This document shows positions 8,889-15,733 of a stretch of 64,000 bases of DNA, one piece after another. Each line of letters starts with the position of its first letter. Position 1 is the stretch's first letter. Made by a program: the position numbers and the translations under genes. The notes under the pieces are model-generated. The model was not told the origin of the DNA, ran no database searches, and saw nothing but the letters and a program-made list of their open reading frames with translations. This DNA is from Amycolatopsis thermoflava N1165 (GTDB lineage: Bacteria > Actinomycetota > Actinomycetes > Mycobacteriales > Pseudonocardiaceae), in NCBI RefSeq assembly GCF_000473265.1, contig NZ_KI421511.1, positions 5,182,446-5,246,445 on the forward strand, given 5' to 3'.

Positions 8889-10349
8889 TCACCGGACCAC
8901 GAAATTCGCCATCATCATCATGTCCTCGTGTTCGAGGTTGTGGCAGTGCAGGACGTACTTCCCGCGATAGCCCTCGAACCGGACGAGCACCTCGGCCTGG
9001 TCGCCGTTGCCCAGGTCGACCGTGTCCTTCCAGCCGTGCGCCGTGCCCGGCACCTGGAACGGCGCGAGGTGGATGTGGATCGGGTGCGGCACGTTCTGCG
9101 CCCGCAACCGCCACAGCTCCACCGTGCCCAGGGCGGGCTCGGCCACGACGCCGTCCGCGCTGAACGGCATCCCGTTGACCGTCCACAGTGTCATCCCGTG
9201 GTGCTCGGCCCCGCCGCGGCGGAACGTGAACTCGCGTTCCGCCACGGCATCCGAGCGGGACAGCGGCCGCACGTCGGCCAACCGGTCCGGGACGGCGCTG
9301 TCGTCGGGCGCCCGCCGGGTCACCACGAACCGCATCACCCGCGCCGTGCCGCCGTCGCCGAGCCGGTTCACCAGCGTCACCTCCTGGCCGGGCGAGTACG
9401 CCGAAAAGTCGATCACCACGTCGTACCGTTCGGCCTGCGCGATCTGCAGCCGCTCGTGCCGGACCGGCGCGGCCAGCAGCCCCTGGTCGCCGCCGATCTG
9501 CGTGAACCCCGGCCCCGGCGGGTCCAGTGCGAGCCGGTAGCGGCGGGCGTTGGAGGCGTTGAGGATCCGGAACCGGTAACGCGCGGCGTCCACCTCCATC
9601 ACCGGCCACGGCGCGCCGTTGACCAGGATGCAGTCGCCGAGCACGCCGCTGACGAACTCACTGGTCACACCCGGCTGCCCCAGCAGTGACGGGTCGACCG
9701 ACGGGTAGGCGAACGAGCCGTCCGCGGCGAACGACCGGTCGGTGATCATCAACGGCACCTCGCGCTCGCCGCGCGGCAGGGGCAGCGCGTCCTCCTCGTC
9801 GTCACGCACCAGGTGGAACCCGGCGAGCCCGCGGTAGACCTGCGGGCCGGTGAAGTCGGCCCGGTGGTCGTGGTACCAGAGCGTGGCGGCCGGCTGGTCC
9901 AGCGGATACACGTACTCCCGCGCCGCGCCGGGCGCGACCAGGTCCAGCGGGTAGCCGTCGTGCTCGGGCGGCGTGCGGCCGCCGTGCAGGTGCACCACCA
10001 CCGGCACGCCGAGCTCGTTGCGGTGCCGGACGACGGTGGTCTCGCCGCGGCGGGACTCGATCGTGGGGCCGGGGAAGATCCCGTCGTACCCCCAGACCGT
10101 GGTGCGCAACCCGGGCAGGATCTCCACCTCGGCGGCGCGCTGGGTGATCTCGTAGTGGCCGGGTCGGACCGGCCGCAGCACGGGCGGCACCGGCAGCGGC
10201 ACGGTGAACGGCTCGGGCAGTTTCGCCGCGCTGCGCAACAGGGTGCCCGCGCTGGACTCGGTCTCGGTGTTCGCGCCGCCGCTGGCGCAGCCCGCCACGA
10301 GCAGGCCGGCCGCGGTGACGCGGAACAGGTCGCGCCGGGACAGGTTCAC
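8889..10349 (-). CDS. Multicopper oxidase, Tat-exported lipoprotein
   Basis: The 486-residue product is a three-domain multicopper oxidase of the CueO/SufI/bilirubin-oxidase type, which couples substrate oxidation to reduction of oxygen. All four copper-binding motifs are present: HLHGG (about residue 119), WYHDH (about 157), HPIHIH (about 422) and HCHNLEHEDM (about 472, with a methionine axial ligand). The N-terminus SRRDLFRVTAAGLLVAGC combines a twin-arginine signal with a lipobox cysteine, so it should be folded with copper inside the cell, exported by Tat and anchored on the outer face of the membrane. The GTG at 10349 overlaps the stop of the upstream small membrane gene (GTGA). A Met-rich stretch near the C-terminus (EDMMMMANF) is notable. 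Substrate is unknown; copper defence or phenol oxidation are options. Confidence 0.92.
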   Translation of the reverse strand: MNLSRRDLFRVTAAGLLVAGCASGGANTETESSAGTLLRSAAKLPEPFTVPLPVPPVLRPVRPGHYEITQRAAEVEILPGLRTTVWGYDGIFPGPTIESRRGETTVVRHRNELGVPVVVHLHGGRTPPEHDGYPLDLVAPGAAREYVYPLDQPAATLWYHDHRADFTGPQVYRGLAGFHLVRDDEEDALPLPRGEREVPLMITDRSFAADGSFAYPSVDPSLLGQPGVTSEFVSGVLGDCILVNGAPWPVMEVDAARYRFRILNASNARRYRLALDPPGPGFTQIGGDQGLLAAPVRHERLQIAQAERYDVVIDFSAYSPGQEVTLVNRLGDGGTARVMRFVVTRRAPDDSAVPDRLADVRPLSRSDAVAEREFTFRRGGAEHHGMTLWTVNGMPFSADGVVAEPALGTVELWRLRAQNVPHPIHIHLAPFQVPGTAHGWKDTVDLGNGDQAEVLVRFEGYRGKYVLHCHNLEHEDMMMMANFVVR

Positions 10350-10555
10350 CGGTTCCGCCTCCGCTGGTCGATCAGCACAGCGACGACTGCGCCCGCGGCG
10401 GCGAGCAGCTGCGGGCCGAAGCCGATCACGAACGTCCAGGGCGCGTCGACCTGACCGTCCTGCCCGGCGAGCCGTCCGACGAGTTCGCCGAAGACCAGAA
10501 AGCCCACCGCGAGGCCCGCGAACAGGCCGAGGATGGCGACACCCAGGGTTCTCAT
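10346..10555 (-). CDS. Small two-helix membrane protein
   Basis: The 69-residue product starts at the ATG at 10555, and its TGA overlaps the GTG of the multicopper oxidase, so the two genes are translationally coupled. It has two hydrophobic segments (about residues 3-27 and 42-64) joined by a short polar loop (AGQDGQVDAPW) and ends in the basic tail DQRRRNR, giving a hairpin topology. I do not recognise the family. Its tight coupling suggests it helps the oxidase, for example in assembly or membrane anchoring. That is inference from position only. Confidence 0.7.
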   Translation of the reverse strand: MRTLGVAILGLFAGLAVGFLVFGELVGRLAGQDGQVDAPWTFVIGFGPQLLAAAGAVVAVLIDQRRRNR

Positions 10556-10663
10556 GCGAGCCGAAACTAGGCGGGCGCGCGCTGCCCGTCGTCCGTCCGC
10601 AGTCGATCGCGGTGTCAACATCCGGCGACTGTGCGCGGGCCCGGACCTGGCTATTCTCGGGAC

Positions 10664-11776
10664 GTGAGCGAGCGAAAGCGGGTGCTCGCCGACGCCGCTC
10701 TGGGGGTCGCGACCTCCACCGTGGTGGCCGTCGCCATCGCGATGGACCTCGGCGGCGCACGGGCGCCCGACCCGGTGGCGTACCTGTTCGCGGTGTGCCT
10801 CGGCGCGCTGATGCTCGTGCGCCGCCGGTTCCCGGTGCTGGCGCTGGCCGCGACCGCCGCCGGGCTGCTCGCCTACCACGCGGCCGGCTACCCGCCGGTG
10901 GGGCTGGCGCTGCCCGTCGCGGCCGCCCTGTTCTCCGCGGCCGAGGCCGGCCGGGCACGCGTCGCGGCGGCGACGGCGGCGGCGTTGGTGCTGGTCAGCA
11001 CGTTCTTCCGGTTGCGACAGGGGGAGAGCCCGGATTACCTGCTCGGGTTCGAGCTCGCCTCGACGGTGGGGCTGATGCTGAGCGCGATCGCGCTGGGGGC
11101 GTTGCGTGCCGAGCAACGCCGCACCGCGCGGCAGGCCGCGGTGGAACGGGAGTGGGAGGCACGGCGGCGGGTCGAGGAGGAACGCCTGCGCATCGCGCGG
11201 GACCTGCACGACGCCGTCGGGCACACGCTGGCGGTGGTGTCGGTGCAGGCCAGCGTCGCCGCCGAGGCGCTGGACGACGACCCGGACGCTGCCCGGTCCG
11301 CCCTGGCGACCCTCCGGCTGGCCGCCGACGAAGCCGTCCACGACCTGCGGACCACGCTCGGGCTGCTGACCGACGACACCGGCCGCGCCCCGGCGGGCAG
11401 CCTGCGTCACCTCGACGCGCTGGTGACCGCGACCGTCCGAAGTGGTCTGGAGGTGACCGTGTCGACCGAGGGCGAGCCGGTCGCGTTGCCCGCGGCCGTG
11501 GACACCACGGCGTACCGGATCGTGCAGGAGGCGCTGACCAACTGCCTCCGCCACGCCCGGGCGAGCAAGGCGGAGGTGCGGCTGCGCTACGAACCGGGCC
11601 TGCTGCGGATCCAGGTCCGCGACGACGGCGCCGGCGCCGAGCTGCCCGCCCGCGGCGGCCGCGGCCTGGACGGCATGCGGGACCGCGCCGTGCTGCTCGG
11701 CGGTTCGGTGACGCTGGAGTCCCGCCCTGGCGCGGGTTTCCAGGTCGACGCGAGCCTGCCGGTGGAGCCGCGATGA
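10664..11776 (+). CDS. NarL-type sensor histidine kinase
   Basis: The 370-residue product has about five hydrophobic segments in the first 150 residues and no sizeable extracellular domain. A HisKA_3 helix follows (RLRIARDLHDAVGHTLA, phospho-acceptor His182), then a HATPase domain (QEALTNCLRHARAS, DDGAGAELP, GLDGMRDRA). The GTG at 10664 is chosen because it starts just before the first basic, then hydrophobic, segment; another GTG 33 bases upstream would add an atypical leader. No strong ribosome site is visible. The response regulator gene overlaps the stop by ATGA. The pair lies divergently next to the multicopper oxidase operon and could control it, but no binding site is evident. Confidence 0.9.
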   Translation: MSERKRVLADAALGVATSTVVAVAIAMDLGGARAPDPVAYLFAVCLGALMLVRRRFPVLALAATAAGLLAYHAAGYPPVGLALPVAAALFSAAEAGRARVAAATAAALVLVSTFFRLRQGESPDYLLGFELASTVGLMLSAIALGALRAEQRRTARQAAVEREWEARRRVEEERLRIARDLHDAVGHTLAVVSVQASVAAEALDDDPDAARSALATLRLAADEAVHDLRTTLGLLTDDTGRAPAGSLRHLDALVTATVRSGLEVTVSTEGEPVALPAAVDTTAYRIVQEALTNCLRHARASKAEVRLRYEPGLLRIQVRDDGAGAELPARGGRGLDGMRDRAVLLGGSVTLESRPGAGFQVDASLPVEPR

Positions 11777-12435
11777 TCCGCGTCGCGCTTGTCGACGACC
11801 AGCACCTGATGCGGGCCGGTCTGTCCGCGTTGCTCGCCCGCGCCGACGACATCACCGTCGTGGGCGAGGCCGCCGACGGCGCGGAGGCGGTGACGCTCGC
11901 CCTGACCGCGCGGCCGGACGTCGTGCTTATGGACATCCGCATGCCCGGCGTGGACGGCATCGAGGCCACGCGGCGCATCGTCGCCGACCCGCGGTTGCGC
12001 GCCGTGCGGGTCGTTGTCCTGACCACGTTCGACACCGACGAGCACATCCTGGACGCGATCCGAGCCGGCGCGTCGGGGTTCCTGCTGAAGAACACCGAGC
12101 CGGACGACCTGCGGGCGGCGGTGCGAACGGTCGCCGCCGGTGATGCGCTGCTGGCGCCGTCGGTCACCCGGCGCGTGATGGCGGCGGTGGCGCACGGGCA
12201 CCGCACCGACCCGGCGCGGCTGGCGCGCCTGACCGAGCGGGAACGGGAACTGCTCGCCGAGGTCGCCGCGGGCCGGTCCAACGACGAGATCGCCGGGCGG
12301 CTGTTCCTCAGCCCGGCCACGACCCGCACCTACGTGAGCCGGTTGCTGTCCAAACTGGACGCGCGCGACCGCGCCCAGCTGGTGCACATCGCCTACGAAT
12401 CCGGCCTGGTCCGCCCCGGCGACCCCGGCCGGTGA
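11773..12435 (+). CDS. NarL/LuxR-type response regulator
   Basis: The 220-residue product has a receiver domain (LVDDQHLMRAG, phospho-acceptor Asp54 in VVLMDIRMPG, then TTFDTDEHIL and the switch lysine in GFLLKN). A C-terminal LuxR-type DNA-binding domain follows (LTERERELLAEVAAGRSNDE, TRTYVSRLLSKLDARDR). Its ATG overlaps the stop of the upstream kinase gene, marking a cognate pair. Its last 43 bases overlap the 3' end of the convergent TetR gene, so both C-termini are encoded by the same DNA. Targets are unknown. Confidence 0.94.
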   Translation: MIRVALVDDQHLMRAGLSALLARADDITVVGEAADGAEAVTLALTARPDVVLMDIRMPGVDGIEATRRIVADPRLRAVRVVVLTTFDTDEHILDAIRAGASGFLLKNTEPDDLRAAVRTVAAGDALLAPSVTRRVMAAVAHGHRTDPARLARLTERERELLAEVAAGRSNDEIAGRLFLSPATTRTYVSRLLSKLDARDRAQLVHIAYESGLVRPGDPGR

Positions 12436-13031
12436 GCGCAGCCGCGCCACCCCGGCGCGGCGACTCCGGTCAGCACCACGTCCACCACCTGCTCCGCCAG
12501 GTGGTCGGTGACCGGCAGGTGTCCGAAGAGGACCCGGTAGTAGGTGGTCGAGGCGAGCATGTCGAGCACGAGGTCGAAGTCGAGGTCCGGGTCGAGGTCG
12601 CCGCGCTCGACGCCGCGGCGCAGGGCTTCCGCCGTGGAGCTCCGTCGCGTGTGGAAGTAGTCGCGCAGGAACACCTCCGCCAGTTCCGGATCGTCGGCGA
12701 GGTCGGCGACCAGCGCGGGCAGCACCCGCCGTCCGATCCTGGTCGTGAAGGCCTCGCTGAGCGTCCCGATCCCCGCGACCAGGTCGCAGCGCGTGCACCC
12801 GGTGTCCGGCGTCGGCACCGCGCCGACCGTCGCCACCAGCGCGTCGACCACCAGGTGCGGACGCCCCCGCCAGCGGCGGCGTAGCGCGGGTTTGCTCGTG
12901 CCCGCCCTGGTCGCCACCGCCTCCAGGGTGAGCGCCGCGTAGCCCACCTCGTTCAGCAGGTCCACCGTCGCTTCGCGGACGGCTCCGTCGATGCGCTCGT
13001 CGCGTGGCCGGCCGGCCCGGGTGCTCGTCAC
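12393..13031 (-). CDS. TetR family transcriptional regulator
   Basis: The 212-residue product has an N-terminal helix-turn-helix (ALTLEAVATRAGTSKPALRR) and an all-helical ligand-binding domain typical of TetR repressors, with a TetR_C-like segment (LPALVADLADDPELAEVFLR). Start is uncertain: GTG at 13031 (chosen, with a G-rich sequence upstream) or GTG at 13040. It is divergent from an MFS transporter gene with a perfect 15-bp palindrome between them, the usual layout of a drug-responsive repressor and its efflux pump. The ligand is unknown. The 3' end overlaps the convergent response regulator gene by 43 bases. Confidence 0.92.
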   Translation of the reverse strand: MTSTRAGRPRDERIDGAVREATVDLLNEVGYAALTLEAVATRAGTSKPALRRRWRGRPHLVVDALVATVGAVPTPDTGCTRCDLVAGIGTLSEAFTTRIGRRVLPALVADLADDPELAEVFLRDYFHTRRSSTAEALRRGVERGDLDPDLDFDLVLDMLASTTYYRVLFGHLPVTDHLAEQVVDVVLTGVAAPGWRGCAHRPGSPGRTRPDS

Positions 13032-13057
13032 AGCCCCCACCCTAGCACTTCCATTTC

Positions 13058-13072
13058 GTTCCGATACGGAAC
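13058..13072. promoter_or_regulatory. Palindromic operator between tetR-like gene and MFS gene
   Basis: GTTCCG-ATA-CGGAAC is a perfect 6-bp inverted repeat around 3 bases, and flanking ATT and AAT extend the symmetry. It lies in the only intergenic space between the divergent TetR and MFS genes, 12 bases from the MFS ATG. It is the obvious candidate binding site for the TetR protein. Confidence 0.75.
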
Positions 13073-13084
13073 ATAATTGCCGCC

Positions 13085-14416
13085 ATGACCCTCTCCTCGA
13101 CTTCCGAGGGTGTGCTCTCGCCCCGCTACCGGGCCCGCACCGTCGGCATCGTGCTCACCGTCGGACTGGTCGCGCTCGAATCCCTCGGGGTGGCGACCAT
13201 CCTCCCGGACGTCTCCCGCCTGCTCGGCGGCCTCGGCTCCTACGGCTGGGCGCTGGCCGCGCTGATGCTCGCCAACATCGTCGGCACCGTCCTCGCCGGT
13301 CACGCCGCCGACCGCGGTGGGCCGGCCCGTCCGCTGGCCACCGGGCTGGTCGCGTTCGCGCTCGGCAGCGCACTGGCCGGTCTCGCCCCGTCGTGGCCGG
13401 TGTTCCTGCTCGGCCGGTTCGCGCAGGGCCTCGGGGTCGGCGCGGTGATGGCGATGGCCTACACGCTGATCGGGCTGGTCTACCCCGAACGGCTGCGTGC
13501 CCGCATGTTCGCGCTGCTGTCCTCGGCCTGGACGATCCCGTCGCTGGTCGGCCCGGTCGTCGCGGCGGCGGTGGCGAGTTCGGCGGGCTGGCGGTGGGTG
13601 TTCCTGGCCATGGTCCCGCTCGCCGGGGTCGCGGCCTGGTGCACGCTCCCCGGACTGGCGCGGCCGGCGCCCACGACCCCGGAATCCTCCCGGTGGCGGC
13701 CGCTCGTCAGCAGCGTCGCGCTCGCCGCGGGGACCGCGATCCTGTTGGCCGCACTGGAACTCCACACCGTCGCGGTGCTGGTTCCGCTCGCCGCCGCCGG
13801 GTTCGTCCTCGCCGTCCTGGCACTGCGGCAGGTCACCCCGGCAGGCACGCTCGTCGTGCGGCGCGGGGTCCCCGCCGGGGTGGTCGTGCGGTTCCTGCTG
13901 TGCGCGGTGTACTTCGGCTCCGAGGCGTTCCTGCCGCTGGGGTTGACCGAACTGCGGCACGTGAGCGCCTTCGAAGCCGGGCTGGGCCTGTCGGCCGGGG
14001 CGCTGAGCTGGGTGGCCGGCTCGGCGGCGCAGGCGAAGTGGGACCGCAACCGTCGGATGGCGGTGGGTCTGGGTTTCGCGGTCCTGGTGGCCGGGGTGGC
14101 GGTACTGGCCTACGGCGTGCTCGTCGGCCCGGGGCTGCTCGCGGTGCTCGGCTGGGTGATCGGCGGGGCAGGCATGGGTGTCGCGTTCAACGCCGCCACC
14201 ACCGAGACCCTCGGTCGCGCCCCGGACGGGCAGCAGGGCTCGGTCAGCGCGGCGCTCCAGCTGGCGCAGACCCTGGCCACCGCTGTCGCGAGTGGACTCG
14301 GTGGCGCGCTCATCGCGGCGGAAGGCGCGGCACCGGCGGCATTCCTCGCGGTCTTCGCCGGAACCGCGGCACTCGGCCTCGCTGGTGTCCTCACGGCACA
14401 GCGGATCACCGTGTGA
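13085..14416 (+). CDS. MFS transporter (probable drug efflux)
   Basis: The 443-residue polytopic membrane protein is of the major facilitator superfamily with 12 or more hydrophobic segments. Early segments include VALESLGVATILPDVSRLLG, followed by the loop GHAADRGGPARPL, which corresponds to the MFS motif A region. Such proteins export drugs or metabolites using the proton gradient. The ATG at 13085 is preceded by a palindromic operator, and the gene is divergent from a TetR regulator, so substrate-induced expression is likely. Substrate cannot be predicted. It shares no operon with downstream genes, because a separate CIRCE-controlled unit begins after it. Confidence 0.9.
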   Translation: MTLSSTSEGVLSPRYRARTVGIVLTVGLVALESLGVATILPDVSRLLGGLGSYGWALAALMLANIVGTVLAGHAADRGGPARPLATGLVAFALGSALAGLAPSWPVFLLGRFAQGLGVGAVMAMAYTLIGLVYPERLRARMFALLSSAWTIPSLVGPVVAAAVASSAGWRWVFLAMVPLAGVAAWCTLPGLARPAPTTPESSRWRPLVSSVALAAGTAILLAALELHTVAVLVPLAAAGFVLAVLALRQVTPAGTLVVRRGVPAGVVVRFLLCAVYFGSEAFLPLGLTELRHVSAFEAGLGLSAGALSWVAGSAAQAKWDRNRRMAVGLGFAVLVAGVAVLAYGVLVGPGLLAVLGWVIGGAGMGVAFNAATTETLGRAPDGQQGSVSAALQLAQTLATAVASGLGGALIAAEGAAPAAFLAVFAGTAALGLAGVLTAQRITV

Positions 14417-14462
14417 CACAGATCTCCCCCGCCCGGAGCTTGCCGAGGCCATCACCGCTGTA

Positions 14463-14489
14463 TTAGCACTCTTAGCAGGAGAGTGCTAA
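14463..14489 (+). promoter_or_regulatory. Perfect CIRCE element (HrcA operator)
   Basis: TTAGCACTC-N9-GAGTGCTAA is an exact match to the CIRCE consensus, including the 9-base spacer. It lies 26 bases upstream of the TTG start of the glycosyltransferase gene. CIRCE is the binding site of the heat-shock repressor HrcA and is normally found before groESL or dnaK operons. No chaperone gene is nearby, so the glycosyltransferase/debranching operon is the apparent target. Confidence 0.95.
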
Positions 14490-14515
14490 TTGCATAGACG
14501 GTCCGAGGAGGCAGC

Positions 14516-15733
14516 TTGAGCAGCGCGCACCGCCCCGCGTGGAAAGCCCGATCTGTTTCGCACGCCGCCGTGCGACGGGACGACCCCGACCGCCCGCTCC
14601 GCGTGGCGATGGTCGTCCCGCCCTACTTCGACGTTCCTCCGAAGGCCTACGGCGGGGTCGAGGCGGTCGTGGCCGACCTCGCGGACGCCCTCGTCGACCG
14701 CGGGCACCACGTCACCCTGATCGGCGCGGGCCGTCCCGGCACGAAGGCGCGGTTCGTCCCGGTGTGGGACCGCACCGTGCCGGAGCTGCTCGGCGAGCCC
14801 TACCCGGAGGTCATGCACGCCATCGCCGCGCGCCGGGCCGTGCAGCGGCTCGCCGCGGCCGAGGGCGTCGACGTCGTGCACGACCACTCGCTGGCCGGCC
14901 CGCTCAACGCCCCCGCCTACGGCGTGCCGACCGTGGTGACCGTGCACGGTCCGGTCGGCGAGGACATGGCGCGCTACTACACCGAACTGGGCGACGACGT
15001 GCACCTGGTGGCGATTAGCGACCGGCAGCGCGAGCTGGCGCCCGGCCTGAACTGGATCGGCACCGTCCACAACGCACTGCGGCTGGCCGACTGGCCGTTC
15101 CAGTCCGAAAAGGACGACTACGCGTTGTTCCTCGGCCGGTTCCACCCGGACAAGGCGCCGCACCTCGCGCTGGAGGCCGCGCACCGCGCCGGGCTGCGGC
15201 TGGTCCTGGCCGGCAAGTGCGCCGAGCCGATCGAGAAGGAGTACTTCGAGCGGGAGGTCCGGCCGCGGCTCACCGACAACGACCACGTGTTCGGCGTCGC
15301 CGACGCGACCGCGAAGCGCGAGCTGCTCGCCAAGGCCCGCTGCCTGCTCTTCCCCATCCAGTGGGAGGAGCCGTTCGGGATGGTCATGATCGAGGCGATG
15401 GCGTGCGGCACGCCGGTGGTGGCGCTGCGGTCCGGCGCGGTGCCGGAGGTCGTCGTCGACGGCGTCACCGGCCTGGTGCGCGACGACCCGGCCGACCTGG
15501 TGCAGGCGCTGCACGACGTCCGCCACCTCGACCCGGCCAAGTGCCGCGCGCACGTCGCCGAGCACTTCGACGTCGGCGGGCTGGGCGCGGGCTACGAGGC
15601 CGCGTACCGGCGGGCGGTCGAGGTCAGCAGGCTGCGGCGCGACTACGCGGCCCTGGACTCGGCGCTCGACCGCGCCTACGACCAGATGGACAACGACGGA
15701 CCCACCCTGCAGCCATCCGGAGGGCGGCCATGA
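14516..15733 (+). CDS. GT4-type glycosyltransferase under a CIRCE element
   Basis: The 405-residue product is a GT-B fold glycosyltransferase. The N-terminal domain has YGGVEAVVADLADAL (sugar-acceptor glycine loop), and the C-terminal nucleotide-sugar domain has the GT4 signature EEPFGMVMIEAMACGTPVVA with its paired glutamates. It probably transfers a hexose from a nucleotide sugar. The partner gene encodes a glycogen-debranching-type enzyme, so an alpha-glucan or trehalose-related role is plausible but unproven. The start is TTG at 14516, chosen for the strong GAGGAGG site just upstream; the conserved domain starts near residue 29. The downstream gene overlaps by ATGA. The perfect CIRCE site implies induction by heat shock through HrcA. 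Confidence 0.88.
   Translation: MSSAHRPAWKARSVSHAAVRRDDPDRPLRVAMVVPPYFDVPPKAYGGVEAVVADLADALVDRGHHVTLIGAGRPGTKARFVPVWDRTVPELLGEPYPEVMHAIAARRAVQRLAAAEGVDVVHDHSLAGPLNAPAYGVPTVVTVHGPVGEDMARYYTELGDDVHLVAISDRQRELAPGLNWIGTVHNALRLADWPFQSEKDDYALFLGRFHPDKAPHLALEAAHRAGLRLVLAGKCAEPIEKEYFEREVRPRLTDNDHVFGVADATAKRELLAKARCLLFPIQWEEPFGMVMIEAMACGTPVVALRSGAVPEVVVDGVTGLVRDDPADLVQALHDVRHLDPAKCRAHVAEHFDVGGLGAGYEAAYRRAVEVSRLRRDYAALDSALDRAYDQMDNDGPTLQPSGGRP

Noticed and set aside
10631..10663. Upstream GTG start for the second NarL-type kinase
   Set aside because: It would add an atypical leader before the first membrane segment without a ribosome site; the GTG at 10664 gives a normal N-terminus.
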